The notes: generated by a model from the sequence alone, not told the origin. A stretch of DNA of 26,553 nt from Symbiodinium natans (GCA_905221605.1 CAJNDS010002533.1:334815-361367), one strand, 5' to 3'; shown: positions 9,321-17,768, counted from the stretch's first letter. A program made the numbers and translations.

Positions 9321-10099
9321 GGCCCCTGCCTGTTCCGGCCCCTTGGCTTGGCACGCCCGCCTCGAAGTTGAGGGTCTAGGGGTTTAGGGGTTTAGGGGTT
9401 TAGGGGTTTCGGGGTTTCGGGGTTTCGGGGTTTAGGGGTTTAGGGGTTTAGGGTTTATTTAGTGTTTAGCAACCCGAATCCTTGAGACTCACTTCTTGGT
9501 TAAGGGTAATCCAGGGTTTAGGGGTTTAGGGTTTAGGATTGAAAGTTGAGGGTCTGAACACAGAACCTCCAGCTGCAACCGTCGGATGGTTCGAGGCCCG
9601 GCTTCTGAGGAGCTGGGATCCCTGGCATCAAAAGCCCAGAAGCCCTGGGAGGACCCAGAGAGTACTTGGAGGTTCATGGTACTTACTAACCAAGTATAAC
9701 TGTACTTATGACCCACTTATAAGCTCCTTAAGTGCCCCAAAAAGGGTATAAGTACAGTTATAAGTACAGGTAGAATTGGCTAATAAGTACCATGACCCTC
9801 CAAGTAGAGCCCAAATAGTACCCGGGGGTTCTGGGCCCTTAGAATGGGGCCTCCTTATGTGCCTCCGACTCCCTGCAAAGAAGGTAAAGGACCATAGTAA
9901 GGGACCATGTAACTACCCTTAGACACCTATTAATGTTGGACTGGCTTTAGTAGATGGGACCACTATTATGCGATTTTCCGCTCGGCCTATACAGGACCCC
10001 CCATTGTTTAGGGGGGTTCACAATTATGCGATGTTGTCCCGGCTGGGGTTGAAGGGCGGGGGGCCGGGGAGCCAAAAACTAAAAAAAAGTTTTGAATAA
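9321..10099 (+). CDS. Candidate 3' end of a gene; weak DOMON-like hints
   Basis: Exons 9321-9373 (APACSGPLAWHARLEVE), 9537-9661 (LNTEPPAATVGWFEARLLRS), 9808-9883 (STRGFWALRMGPPYVPPTPC) and 9951-10099 (DGTTIMRFSARPIQDPPLFR .. KKSFE, TAA 10097) join in phase: 134 codons including the stop. Exon 9808-9883 ends at a strong G|GTAAAG donor. The intron 9662-9807 is a family B element plus one base on each side. Acceptor 9536 is the TTTAG of a telomere-like unit. The order W.., GW.., then DGTTIMRFSARP is loosely like DOMON domains, but too weak to name. AT-richer sequence follows as likely 3' UTR. The start is not seen. Confidence 0.5.
9663..9806. repeat. Family B MITE acting as a whole intron
   Basis: 144 bp, ends TACTTGGAGGTTCATGGTAC / GTACCATGACCCTCCAAGTA, flanked by G on both sides (G-TA..TA-G). 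It has no telomere-like insert, so it approximates the undisturbed element. Predicted splicing removes 9662-9807. Confidence 0.85.
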
Positions 10100-10601
10100 G
10101 AAACTCCGGATTTTTTTGGTGTCCAGCCTTATTTAAATTCCTTGTAAAGTTTCATTACGAAACAGGCCCCAAACAATTTTCCAAGGGAGTAGCCCACGAG
10201 CTGCCCTGATTCGCTTTAGCAAGTTGTTTCCGTGGTCCGCATTAATGCGGAGCCCCGGCGACCGTGGAGCTACAAACCCTGGAAAGCTTAGACCCTCAAG
10301 CTTCAAGGCTTCCCCTCAACCCTCGACCCCTAGCCGCCCTACCCCCAGCCCCCTCCCAGTCCCGTCCCAGATTATTAAGGATCCCCGAAACCCCAAAATT
10401 GTTTGGGGGGCGGGGGGGGGGGGGGGGCCCCTACGCACTAAAGCGAGTCCAACATTAGAGGTCCTCCTTGTTGAGTGTTCTATGTAGTTTAGAGCGAAGC
10501 CCGAGCTTTTATTTGTGTTCTTGTACTGATTTTATTTGTGTTCTTGTACTGATAACCTCCTCCCCTCCTCTTTCCCCCCACCCTCGGCATTCCCCGCGCA
10601 G
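10100..10601 (+). CDS. Mostly non-coding; one possible exon 10220-10291
   Basis: After the gene above comes AT-rich likely 3' UTR (to 10200). 10220-10291 follows a CCCTGATTCGCTTTAG acceptor and is open to TAG (VVSVVRINAEPRRPWSYKPW). Then C-rich sequence, a G run (10406-10428), a 23-bp tandem pair (10507-10552) and a long pyrimidine tract (10553-10600). Only the short exon could be coding. Confidence 0.25.
10507..10552. repeat. Perfect 23-bp tandem duplication
   Basis: TTTTATTTGTGTTCTTGTAC plus TGA occurs twice, back to back, identical. It lies just upstream of a strong polypyrimidine tract, so it may belong to an intron end. Confidence 0.95.
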
Positions 10602-10672
10602 ACCCCGCAAACGCACCCCCCAAATCCCAGCTACAATCAGAAAAATGCCGAAAAAGCAGAAAGCATTGACAT
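10602..10672 (+). CDS. Candidate exon after strong acceptor
   Basis: Preceded by a pyrimidine tract of nearly 50 bases ending CCCCGCGCAG. Open as THPPNPSYNQKNAEKAESID up to a GTGTGT donor. Another frame runs on as RKMPKKQKALTCVSYVY. I could not join it in phase to 10979-11044. Function unknown. Confidence 0.28.
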
Positions 10673-10978
10673 GTGTGTCCTATGTATATGTTCCGGAATA
10701 CACAGATCTGCATCTGGGATCTATGTTAAGCCCGAACCCAAACCGCAAGCCCCGCACCCACAACATTTGACACAAAAACCAAACCCTAAACCCTAATGAC
10801 TAATGACCTACACCTCTAGTTGCAGTTCAGTTCGCCGATTGCCAACATACTGTGACATCCAGAACAACAAACCACAATTGGGGAGTCCAGCCCAAAACCC
10901 AAAACCCAAGACCCTAGACCATAAGCCCTAAACGGTTTAGGGTTTAGGGTTTTGCGCTTTAAACACAACCCTGCTGAG

Positions 10979-11173
10979 TCAAGTGTTGCTGCTGAGGGCG
11001 CAGCGCGCGAGACCGGCGGGATTGGGCCTGGAGTGCGGAGGGAGGTAGGCAGGGTTGTGGGTTTGTAGGGTGAAGGGATGAGGATGTTCTGTTTGTGTTG
11101 TTCGCAGTGGCTGTTTTGTATGAAGACTCGCAAGGGTTGCATTGGGTCTCTCAAGGGTCTTATCGGCCATTGA
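10979..11173 (+). CDS. Candidate two-exon 3' end, unknown
   Basis: Exon 10979-11044 (SSVAAEGAARETGGIGPGVR, GC-rich third positions) ends at GAG|GTAGGC. The 63-nt intron ends in GTTCTGTTTGTGTTGTTCGCAG-type pyrimidine sequence. Exon 11108-11173 reads WLFCMKTRKGCIGSLKGLIG and stops at TGA 11171. Both splice sites are good and the phases are 0/0. The preceding intron contains a TTTAGGG pair next to an inverted CCCTAAA (10926-10950). No family recognised. Confidence 0.5.
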
Positions 11174-11271
11174 GGGTTGAATTTAGGGCTTCGGGCTTCG
11201 AGTTTCTTAGGGTCCAGAGCCCATCTACCGTGCCCCGAAACGCCCCCCCCCCCCCCCGGCCCAACATTTAA

Positions 11272-11400
11272 GAACCCTAAAACCCTAAGAACCCTAAAAC
11301 CCTAAAACCCTAAAACCCTAAAACCCTAAAACCCTAAAACCCTAAAACCCTAAAACCCTAAAGCCCTAAAACCCTAAACCCTAAACCCTAAACCCTAAAC
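11272..11400 (-). repeat. CCCTAAAA array turning into CCCTAAA
   Basis: About a dozen 8-base CCCTAAAA units (some CCCTAAGAA) followed by four 7-base CCCTAAA units. A C run precedes it (11244-11258). Confidence 0.9.
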
Positions 11401-11412
11401 CCCTCCTCCAAC

Positions 11413-11457
11413 CCATGCCTTGACGCCACCAGGCCCCTGCTCCGAGGGCATCCAGGC
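11413..11457 (-). CDS. Candidate exon, unknown
   Basis: A GC-rich island between arrays. On the minus strand the acceptor GACGCCCAG is followed by 15 codons (AWMPSEQGPGGVKAW) to a GTTGGA donor. The plus reading (APAPRASRPG) is poorer. Confidence 0.28.
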
Positions 11458-11981
11458 CTGGGCGTCCCCCCAAGGGTTTTAGGGCTTAGGGTTTAGGGCT
11501 TAGGGTTTAGGGTTTGGGGTTTAGGGTTTGGGGCTCAGGGTTTAGGGTTTAGGGTTTGGGGTTCAGGGTTTGGGGCTCAGGGTTTAGGGTTTGGGGGCCT
11601 TAGGGTTTCGGGCTTGGGGTTTGGGGTTTGGGGTTCAGGGTTTAGGGTTTAGGGTTTGGGGTTTTGGGTCTAGGGTTTCGGGTTTCGGGGTTTAGGATTT
11701 GGGGTTCAGGGGCACTTAGGTCTACGGCGTAGGGCTTGGGGTTTAGAGGCTCAGAGGCTTCAGGCTTTAGTCAGCCCTAAGCTCCAAAACGGGCTGGGGG
11801 TCTTGCGGGTTCAGGGCGCTTGGGGGTTTGCAAGAGGAGGGCTTCCACACCGGTTTAGGGTTTAGGGTTTAGGGTTTAGGGTTTAGGGTTTTGAGGTTGG
11901 TGGAGTTGAGGGTTGTGGCTTGAGGCGCCGAAGGTTCCAGTCTAACCCTTAGCCCTAAACCCTAAACCCTGAACCCTTGAG
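11458..11981 (+). repeat. Degenerate TTTAGGG/TTTGGGG/CTTAGGG tract
   Basis: Almost continuous mixed units GGGTTTAGGG, GGTTTGGGG, GGGCTTAGGG and GGGTTCAGGG to 11700, then a pure TTTAGGG run at 11853-11890. A short GC-rich piece (11800-11853) might be an exon (GAWGFARGGLPH) with a donor in the array. Otherwise no gene. Confidence 0.8.
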
Positions 11982-12293
11982 TTCATTGGGCCTGGACACT
12001 TCGATCTTCCTGCGCCGCAAAGACAGAGCAGATGCCCCCCTCGCCCCCCATCAAGCTCCAGTCAACCCCAAAGTCTGATCCGAAAGCCTCCATTGCCGCC
12101 TAATCCCTGCCAGAAGGCTCTTGTGGAGTTCTTTTTGGGTTACTTATGGGGGATGCAAGTGTACGAGCCTTTATGTAAATCCGAAACCCTGAAAAAGATC
12201 CCGAGCTTCAAGCCCCAACTGCCCCCGAAGCCCCAAGTGCTAACTGGACCCGAAGCCCAATTGTCGTTTCTTGTTCTTGGGATACCTAATTAA
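11982..12293 (+). CDS. Candidate terminal exon, proline-rich
   Basis: The longest non-repetitive open stretch in the window: 103 codons from the acceptor CCCTTGAG to TAA 12291. It starts FIGPGHFDLPAPQRQ, has a proline/serine-rich middle, then ALVEFFLGYLWGMQVYEPLC, KKIPSFKPQLPPKPQVL and ends SFLVLGIPN. A telomere-like CCCTAAACCCTGAACCC lies directly upstream as intron. The antisense strand is also partly open, so strand is not certain. An alternative ATG-free start further in cannot be excluded. No family recognised. Confidence 0.45.
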   Translation, partial: FIGPGHFDLPAPQRQSRCPPRPPSSSSQPQSLIRKPPLPPNPCQKALVEFFLGYLWGMQVYEPLCKSETLKKIPSFKPQLPPKPQVLTGPEAQLSFLVLGIPN

Positions 12294-12479
12294 GGCTCTT
12301 TGTTATGCTAATCATGTAACACCAGGTACACCCCCTAAACCCTAGACCCCAGACCCCAAACCCTCAACGCTAACAGACCCCCCGCCCCTTCAAAAAAACA
12401 ACAAAATAGTAAAAACAAAGAGTGATATGAATCATAATACTGATAGCGCCCTAAACCCAGAACCATATACGCCCTACAC

Positions 12480-12531
12480 CCACTCTCCGGGGTCCGGGCA
12501 GAACTTGCAGCCACCAGGTCCCACAGCACCT
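12480..12531 (-). CDS. Candidate exon, unknown
   Basis: Open on the minus strand as EVLWDLVAASSARTPESG with GC-rich third positions. The acceptor is CCCCCAAG and the donor GTGTAG. Downstream on this strand lies an excellent pyrimidine tract (TTTTGTTGTTTTTTTGAAG near 12392) that would open the next exon at about 12391. It would converge with the plus-strand gene ending at 12293. Confidence 0.35.
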
Positions 12532-12589
12532 CTTGGGGGTTCAGGGTTCAGGGTTTGCATGTCAACCCTATAAACTTCAAGGGCCACCT

Positions 12590-12785
12590 ACCCCCCCCCA
12601 CATCCCCCCCCCCCCCCCCCCCCCCCCCCCCAGCCCACCACCCCCCCCCACACTCCCACCCACCCCCCCACACTCCCACCCACCCCCCAGCCCCCCACCG
12701 CCCCACCCCCCAACCCCACCCCCCCACCCCACCCCCCCACCCCACACCCCCACCCACCCCACCCCCGCCCCACCCCCGCCCCCTC
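12590..12785. repeat. Long poly-C/CCCCA low-complexity tract
   Basis: Runs of C broken by A, T or G, including 30 or so consecutive C near 12603-12631. Proline-rich frames here and glycine-rich antisense frames are composition artefacts. Its 3' part is repeated at 14054-14184 after the gap. Confidence 0.9.
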
Positions 12786-12896
12786 CCTCGCTCTTTGCTG
12801 GCGCTATCTTGCATGTATTCCATATTCCTGACCACCCAAACCCAGGTGTCCTTGTTTGCTTGTTTTACCACTCCGACATTTGGTGTGTTTCGACAG

Positions 12897-13025
12897 GGTC
12901 CCCAACAGGGAGTGATTGCACAAAGCCTCTCAAGTGATAAAACAGGGCCCGTTTGTGGTACTCTGTGGAAGTTGGGTTTACGCCTGACTATTTTTCTTCG
13001 GGGCTGCACATTGACCCTATTTTAG
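12897..13025 (+). CDS. Candidate terminal exon (copy 1)
   Basis: The acceptor TTTGGTGTGTTTCGACAG follows a T-rich tract. 43 codons are open to TAG 13023 (GPQQGVIAQSLSSDKTGPVC, then GTLWKLGLRLTIFLRG). The same sequence recurs at 14296-14424. No family recognised. Just downstream, an ATG at 13065 opens MDLRLLE to an ideal GAG|GTAAGG donor and could be the first exon of another gene. Confidence 0.4.
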   Translation, partial: GPQQGVIAQSLSSDKTGPVCGTLWKLGLRLTIFLRGCTLTLF

Positions 13026-13201
13026 TATGGTTTCTGGGTCCCTAACTCCATACAAGCTCTGCACATGGACCTTCGGTTGCTTGAGGTAAGGCCTCCCCTC
13101 TGAAGCGCCCGGGCCGAGAGCTTAAAGAGTTTTGGGCTTAGGGTTTGGGCCTCGGGTGCAAACAGTTCTAGGGTTTAGGGTTTAGGGTTTCCCTATTTGA
13201 G

Positions 13202-13417
13202 ATGTATGCTTTACGTGCCTCATAAAGGGAACCCAACGTCCCACTGAGGGCATGAGGGTACCATCCTCGGGTTTGGGGGTTCACCCAGAGGCTCCTATGT
13301 AGTACCTTTTTGAAGCTAACCCAAAAAGGAACTACATTGGAGCCTTTGGGTAGTTTGTAGGGATACCGGGAGACCACCAAACCCTCTCGACTCGACGACG
13401 CACGTGTCGTTCTCTAG
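13202..13417 (+). CDS. Candidate two exons around a family E MITE (copy 1)
   Basis: Exon 13202-13257 (VCFTCLIKGTQRPTEGMR) and exon 13361-13417 (GYRETTKPSRLDDARVVL, TAG 13415) join in phase 0. The intron 13258-13360 holds a family E element (13285-13351). The minus strand is also open here (ALSGTLGSLYEARKAYISN), so the strand is uncertain. Copy 2 is at 14601-14816. Confidence 0.3.
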
Positions 13418-13622
13418 GTTCTGAGGTAAGGGCGCAAAAAAAAGGTGCCCTTGCTTGTAACCGGGTTTAGGGAACCTAACCCGTGAAAAGACACTTGTTG
13501 GCACTATCCTAAGGATCCATGTACCTAAAAAGCACCTAAAAAGCATTTCCTTGGCCCTTAAAGCTACTTTAAAGGACCCCCTGTGCGGCCCAAGCATATA
13601 CCATATATGATGCGGGTGCGGC

Positions 13623-13655
<33 letters not shown>

Positions 13656-13662
<7 letters not shown>

Positions 13663-13953
13663 CCCCCCCCCTCTGTGGTGTGGTTGTGGGTTGGTTTTAG
13701 GGGTTAGGGTTTAGGGTTTAGGGTTTAGGGTGTAGGGTTTAGGGTGTAGGGTTTAGGGTTGTTTTAGGGTTTTTAGGGTTTAGGGTTAGGGTTCCCGCCC
13801 CCCCCCGTTCTTTGTGGTGTGGTTGTGGGTTGGTTTTAGGGTTTAGGGTTTTAGGGTTTAGGGTTTTAGGGTTGGTTTAGGGTTTAGGGTTTAGGTTTTA
13901 GGGGGGTTGGGGGGGTGGGTGGGTGGGTGGGTGGGTGGGTGGGTGGGGGGGGG
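13656..13953 (+). repeat. TTTAGGG variants, poly-C and GGGT runs left of the gap
   Basis: Poly-C, two copies of a CTTTGTGGTGTGGTTGTGGG-like spacer (13670, 13810), TTTAGGG/TTTTAGGG units, then (GGGT)n leading into the gap. No gene. Confidence 0.85.
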
Positions 13954-14053
13954 NNNNNNNNNNNNNNNNNNNNNNNNNNNNNNNNNNNNNNNNNNNNNNN
14001 NNNNNNNNNNNNNNNNNNNNNNNNNNNNNNNNNNNNNNNNNNNNNNNNNNNNN
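13954..14053. other. Assembly gap, 100 N
   Basis: Exactly 100 N, the usual placeholder for a gap of unknown size. G-rich sequence precedes it and C-rich sequence follows. Confidence 0.99.
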
Positions 14054-15021
14054 CCCACCCACCCCCCCACACTCCCACCCACCCCCCAGCCCCCCACCGC
14101 CCCACCCCCCAACCCCACCCCCCCACCCCACCCCCCCACCCCACACCCCCACCCACCCCACCCCCGCCCCACCCCCGCCCCCTCCCTCGCTCTTTGCTGG
14201 CGCTATCTTGCATGTATTCCATATTCCTGACCACCCAAACCCAGGTGTCCTTGTTTGCTTGTTTTACCACTCCGACATTTGGTGTGTTTCGACAGGGTCC
14301 CCAACAGGGAGTGATTGCACAAAGCCTCTCAAGTGATAAAACAGGGCCCGTTTGTGGTACTCTGTGGAAGTTGGGTTTACGCCTGACTATTTTTCTTCGG
14401 GGCTGCACATTGACCCTATTTTAGTATGGTTTCTGGGTCCCTAACTCCATACAAGCTCTGCACATGGACCTTCGGTTGCTTGAGGTAAGGCCTCCCCTCT
14501 GAAGCGCCCGGGCCGAGAGCTTAAAGAGTTTTGGGCTTAGGGTTTGGGCCTCGGGTGCAAACAGTTCTAGGGTTTAGGGTTTAGGGTTTCCCTATTTGAG
14601 ATGTATGCTTTACGTGCCTCATAAAGGGAACCCAACGTCCCACTGAGGGCATGAGGGTACCATCCTCGGGTTTGGGGGTTCACCCAGAGGCTCCTATGTA
14701 GTACCTTTTTGAAGCTAACCCAAAAAGGAACTACATTGGAGCCTTTGGGTAGTTTGTAGGGATACCGGGAGACCACCAAACCCTCTCGACTCGACGACGC
14801 ACGTGTCGTTCTCTAGGTTCTGAGGTAAGGGCGCAAAAAAAAGGTGCCCTTGCTTGTAACCGGGTTTAGGGAACCTAACCCGTGAAAAGACACTTGTTGG
14901 CACTATCCTAAGGATCCATGTACCTAAAAAGCACCTAAAAAGCATTTCCTTGGCCCTTAAAGCTACTTTAAAGGACCCCCTGTGCGGCCCAAGCATATAC
15001 CATATATGATGCGGGTGCGGC

Positions 15022-15055
<34 letters not shown>
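14054..15055. repeat. Second copy of the 1-kb block
   Basis: Same content as 12655-13655, including candidate exons at 14296-14424, 14601-14656 and 14760-14816 and MITEs of families E (14684-14750) and M (about 14907-15009). It begins abruptly at the gap edge. Confidence 0.9.
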
Positions 15056-15057
<2 letters not shown>

Positions 15058-15114
15058 GGTCCCATTGGCCCCCCCCCCCCCACCCCCTGGTGTTGTGGTT
15101 GTGGGGTTTGGTTT

Positions 15115-15246
15115 TTAGGGTTTTAGGGTTTTAGGGTTTTAGGGTTTTAGGGTTTTAGGGTTTTAGGGTTTTAGGGTTTTAGGGTTTTAGGGTTTTAGGG
15201 TTTTAGGGTTTTAGGGTTTTAGGGTTTTAGGGTTTTAGGGTTTTAG
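15115..15246 (+). repeat. Homogeneous TTTTAGGG array
   Basis: About 16 tandem 8-base units TTTTAGGG, unlike the 7-base TTTAGGG used elsewhere. It is preceded by the same TGTGGTTGTGGG-type spacer seen at 13680 and followed by a poly-G run (15303-15347). Confidence 0.95.
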
Positions 15247-15315
15247 GTTTTAAGGGTTGTGTAGTGTTTCTAGGGTTTAGGGTTTTAGGGTCTAAGGGTG
15301 GTTGGGGGGGGTGGT

Positions 15316-15348
<33 letters not shown>

Positions 15349-15479
15349 GGCGAACCGAGAACCGGGATCATATATAGGCACATGGATCCTTCGGGACCAT
15401 GCATTCTACTTCTGCCGAGCCTTGAACGGGCTCAGGGGCAAAGGAAGCTCCTCTCCATCCAATACCTCTTCTGTTGCAG

Positions 15480-15708
15480 GCCCTGGTTTGGAGCTAAACT
15501 CTACTCCCCCACCCCTTTCAGCCCCCAGGGCCCTGTATAAACCCTAATTAAACCATAAAACCCCAAACCGGTTATGGAGGCTTTGGGGCTCCGGGGTATA
15601 CAGGGCTTATCGTGGAGAAGGCTGAAAGCAAGCTCGAAACAGCTGGATTGGGGATGTGGATCATACATGGCTGCATGTCCGTGCGTGCAACCAGCCAAGG
15701 CCCCATGA
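15480..15708 (+). CDS. Candidate two-exon 3' end, unknown
   Basis: Exon 15480-15534 follows an excellent acceptor (CCAATACCTCTTCTGTTGCAG) and reads PWFGAKLYSPTPFSPQGP to a GTATAA donor. The 69-nt intron contains AACCCTAATTAAACC. Exon 15604-15708 reads GLSWRRLKASSKQLDWGCGS and ends QPAKAP at TGA 15706. Phases 0/0. Upstream at 15370-15394 is a family M end (ATGGATCCTTCGGG). No family recognised; cysteine-rich near the C terminus. If the exon instead ends at a GTGGAT donor (15656) it would join 15885-15973. Confidence 0.45.
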
Positions 15709-15772
15709 AACTCAAGGCTTCTAATGCTCGGGTGTCAACCCGAAACACTGCTTTAGGCTTTCTTTAAGGTTT

Positions 15773-15865
15773 ACCCAAAGGCTGCTATGTAGCACCTTTT
15801 TGGGGTAGTGTACTAGAATCCGATATAACCAACCCAAAAAAGGAACTACGTGGGAGCCTCTGGGT
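15773..15865. repeat. Family E MITE, well preserved
   Basis: Ends ACCCAAAGGCTGCTATGTAG and TACGTGGGAGCCTCTGGGT, with CACCTTTTTGGGGT / ACCCAAAAAAGGAAC as inner arms. Confidence 0.8.
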
Positions 15866-15884
15866 AGGGCTTAGGGTGCATGAG

Positions 15885-15973
15885 GTCTCGGTCCATCCAA
15901 AGCCCCCACGCCACATGACGGCAAAGAGACTCTAGGCCCCCGCGCTGGAGCTAAGCTCCTGCGGTTTCTAAGG
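15885..15973 (+). CDS. Candidate exon, unknown
   Basis: 89 bp, entered after CATGAG and left at AGG|GTTTAGGG, so a telomere-like unit supplies the donor. Open as LGPSKAPTPHDGKETLGPRA then GAKLLRFLR, with GC-rich third positions. A minus frame is open too (PARGPRVSLPSCGVGALDG). Confidence 0.35.
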
Positions 15974-16007
15974 GTTTAGGGCCTTAGTGTTTAGGGCTAC
16001 CCTAACC

Positions 16008-16063
16008 CTAAACCCTAAACCCTAAACCCTAAACCCTAAACCCTAAACCCTAAACCCTAAACT
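16008..16063 (-). repeat. CCCTAAA array
   Basis: Eight CCCTAAA units facing a short TTTAGGG-like run on both sides. 16064-16280 holds degraded units and G runs, with no supported gene. Confidence 0.85.
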
Positions 16064-16343
16064 CGCAGGGTTTCGGGGTTTAGGCTTGAGGGTGTAGGGT
16101 TTAGGGGTCAAGCTTCATCCCTGCCCCTCTACACTCGTAAACTCCTGCTGCTTCAAGCTTTGAGGGGAGGGGAGGGGGGGGGTTTATGGAGGCCATGCAC
16201 CAGGCACAAGCGCAATCCTGAAGAAGAAAGGGCTTAGGGCTTTAGGGCAGCTCTTAGGGGCAGCTCTGTAAAGTTTATATGTGTATATATATATATCTCT
16301 ACATGTTGGGTTATTTCTTTCTTGTTTTTGTTTGGTTCCCCAG

Positions 16344-16436
16344 GCTTTCTCTTGTAATACTAATCACCCAACAAAAAGGGACCACAAATGTCGACAACTG
16401 CTTATATGGAAGGCGCGGCGAAGGCTCCCTGCTTGG
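16344..16436 (+). CDS. Candidate internal exon with very strong acceptor
   Basis: Acceptor TTTTTGTTTGGTTCCCCAG, preceded by about 30 T-rich bases. 31 open codons of basic character (NHPTKRDHKCRQLLIWKARR, then RLPAW) end at a GTTTGG donor that begins a TTTTGGG/TTTAGGG array (16437-16520). Neighbouring exons were not joined with certainty. Function unknown. Confidence 0.45.
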
Positions 16437-16700
16437 GTTTGGGTTTTGGGTTTTTTGGGTTTAGGGTTTTTTGGGTTTAGGGTTTAGGGTTTAGGGTTTA
16501 GGGTTTAGGGTTTAGGGTTTAGGTTCTCCACTTCTTCGGGTTTAGGGTTTACAGAGTTTGATAGGGTTTATAGGGTTTTAAAGGGTGTCAAAGGGTTTCT
16601 AAACGCCTAAACCCCTAAAACACCCTGGACACAAGTAAGTAGAACCACGAACCTGTGCGCCCGTCAACTCTGAATCTCAACTTCCGCAACTAAACTGCAG

Positions 16701-16778
16701 CCCTCGGGCACAAATGAGACCTGAAAACCCTGAAAAAAAACGAAAATTCCACCTGCACTTACAGCCCAACAAAGCCCT
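16701..16778 (+). CDS. Candidate exon, lysine-rich
   Basis: Follows the acceptor CCGCAACTAAACTGCAG. Open as RAQMRPENPEKKRKFHLHLQ to a GTTTGG donor that coincides with the start of a family B fragment (about 16779-16830, GGGTTATAAGTACACCATGAAC). Confidence 0.3.
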
Positions 16779-17082
16779 GTTTGGGCACTTGAGGGGCTAT
16801 AAGCGGGTTATAAGTACACCATGAACCTAAACCCAGAAATAGCCCATGGAAGTTTGGGACTTGTTTTAGGGACCCAAAAAGTTCACACCAGTTTAAGGGT
16901 GTACTCGCTTGACATGGTGAGCCTTCCTTAAAATCTTAGAAAGGACTGCTTAAAAGACTGGGTGAAGCAAGTATAGCGATCATGGCGTACACAATATCAC
17001 TTCTGGACGCATCATGTGACTCCTGAGCGTGCCTCTCTACCCGAAACCCTAAACCCTAGACCCGACCAGGGTCTCTTTCCAG

Positions 17083-17228
17083 ATTTCTGGGTGCCTGTGA
17101 CGTGGCACGGCAGTGTCGAGAGCCGCCTGCGACAAGGAGTGGAGGCGAGTGCAAGGTTTCAGATTTCGGGCAGCGCACCCTGGGGCCCTTTTTTTATAAA
17201 CCCCGAAACCCTAAACCCTAAACCCTAA
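17083..17228 (+). CDS. Candidate terminal exon running into CCCTAAA
   Basis: The acceptor GGGTCTCTTTCCAG is followed by a frame with GC-rich third positions (FWVPVTWHGSVESRLRQGVE, then ASARFQISGSAPWGPFF). It is open until a CCCTAAA run, whose TAA ends it at 17226-17228 with the tail ETLNPKP. Either the array supplies the stop, or the exon ends earlier at GCAAG|GTTTCAG (about 17155). A possible upstream exon is 16939-16960. Function unknown. Confidence 0.45.
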
Positions 17229-17768
17229 ACCCTATGACCCTGAAGCTCTAAACCCCCACAGCAAGCATGGAGCGGTAACGCAACAGGGACCGTAACTGGG
17301 GATGCTACCATTTCAAGCTTAAAATCAGCCGACAGTGCTCAGCGTCCTGAACCCAAATGAAGCATGTACCTATACCGTATATACTTGGGCCTTAAAGGGT
17401 TCCTATGTAGTAGCTTTAGGGGCCAAGTCTAATCCTAAATATTTGTCAATTTCCAACTATCAATTCAAATTACTCATTTCCGAGAATTACAGTGCAAACA
17501 TATAAACATGACGTCAAATGCCTCGTGGTTGATAGCAATGCAAACTAAGTGCAAACCTTTATCAAATGATGCTGAGAGTTCCTCTTTAAACCCTAAACCC
17601 TAAGGCTCCAAATAGCCTCGAAGTAGGCAGCATCTACGACTTTAGATCCCAATGTAGGTACTAGTTGTATACTTGGAGCCCTAAACCCTAAACCCTAAAC
17701 CCTACACCCTAAGCCCTAAACCCTAAACCCTAAACCTTAAACTCCTCAACTGCTCGTGGACTCTGAAG
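17229..17768. other. No supported gene; degraded family M and AT-rich unique DNA
   Basis: 17350-17435 resembles a worn family M element (GCATGTACCTATACC). 17436-17585 is AT-rich and unique. 17590-17740 holds CCCTAAA runs. Confidence 0.5.

Larger units (their letters stand above)
12655..13655. repeat. First copy of a 1-kb duplicated block
   Basis: By eye identical, base for base, to 14054-15055 (constant offset 1399) from the CCCACCC tract through the poly-C at 13626-13655, where the second copy has one more C. The copies diverge right after the poly-C. Confidence 0.9.

Noticed and set aside
12533-12937. Proline-rich and glycine-rich frames over the C-rich tract, also at 13884-14408
   Set aside because: Homopolymer-like composition opens all frames; the second set even runs through the N gap.
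15501-15698. Minus-strand frame overlapping the 15.5-15.7 kb gene
   Set aside because: The plus strand has much better splice sites and an in-phase stop; the minus frame looks like a shadow.
17436-17585. Faint resemblance of the minus strand to a stretch of 5.8S rRNA
   Set aside because: Only a dozen or so bases look alike (AGTAATTTGAATTG-type); no flanking rRNA sequence follows.
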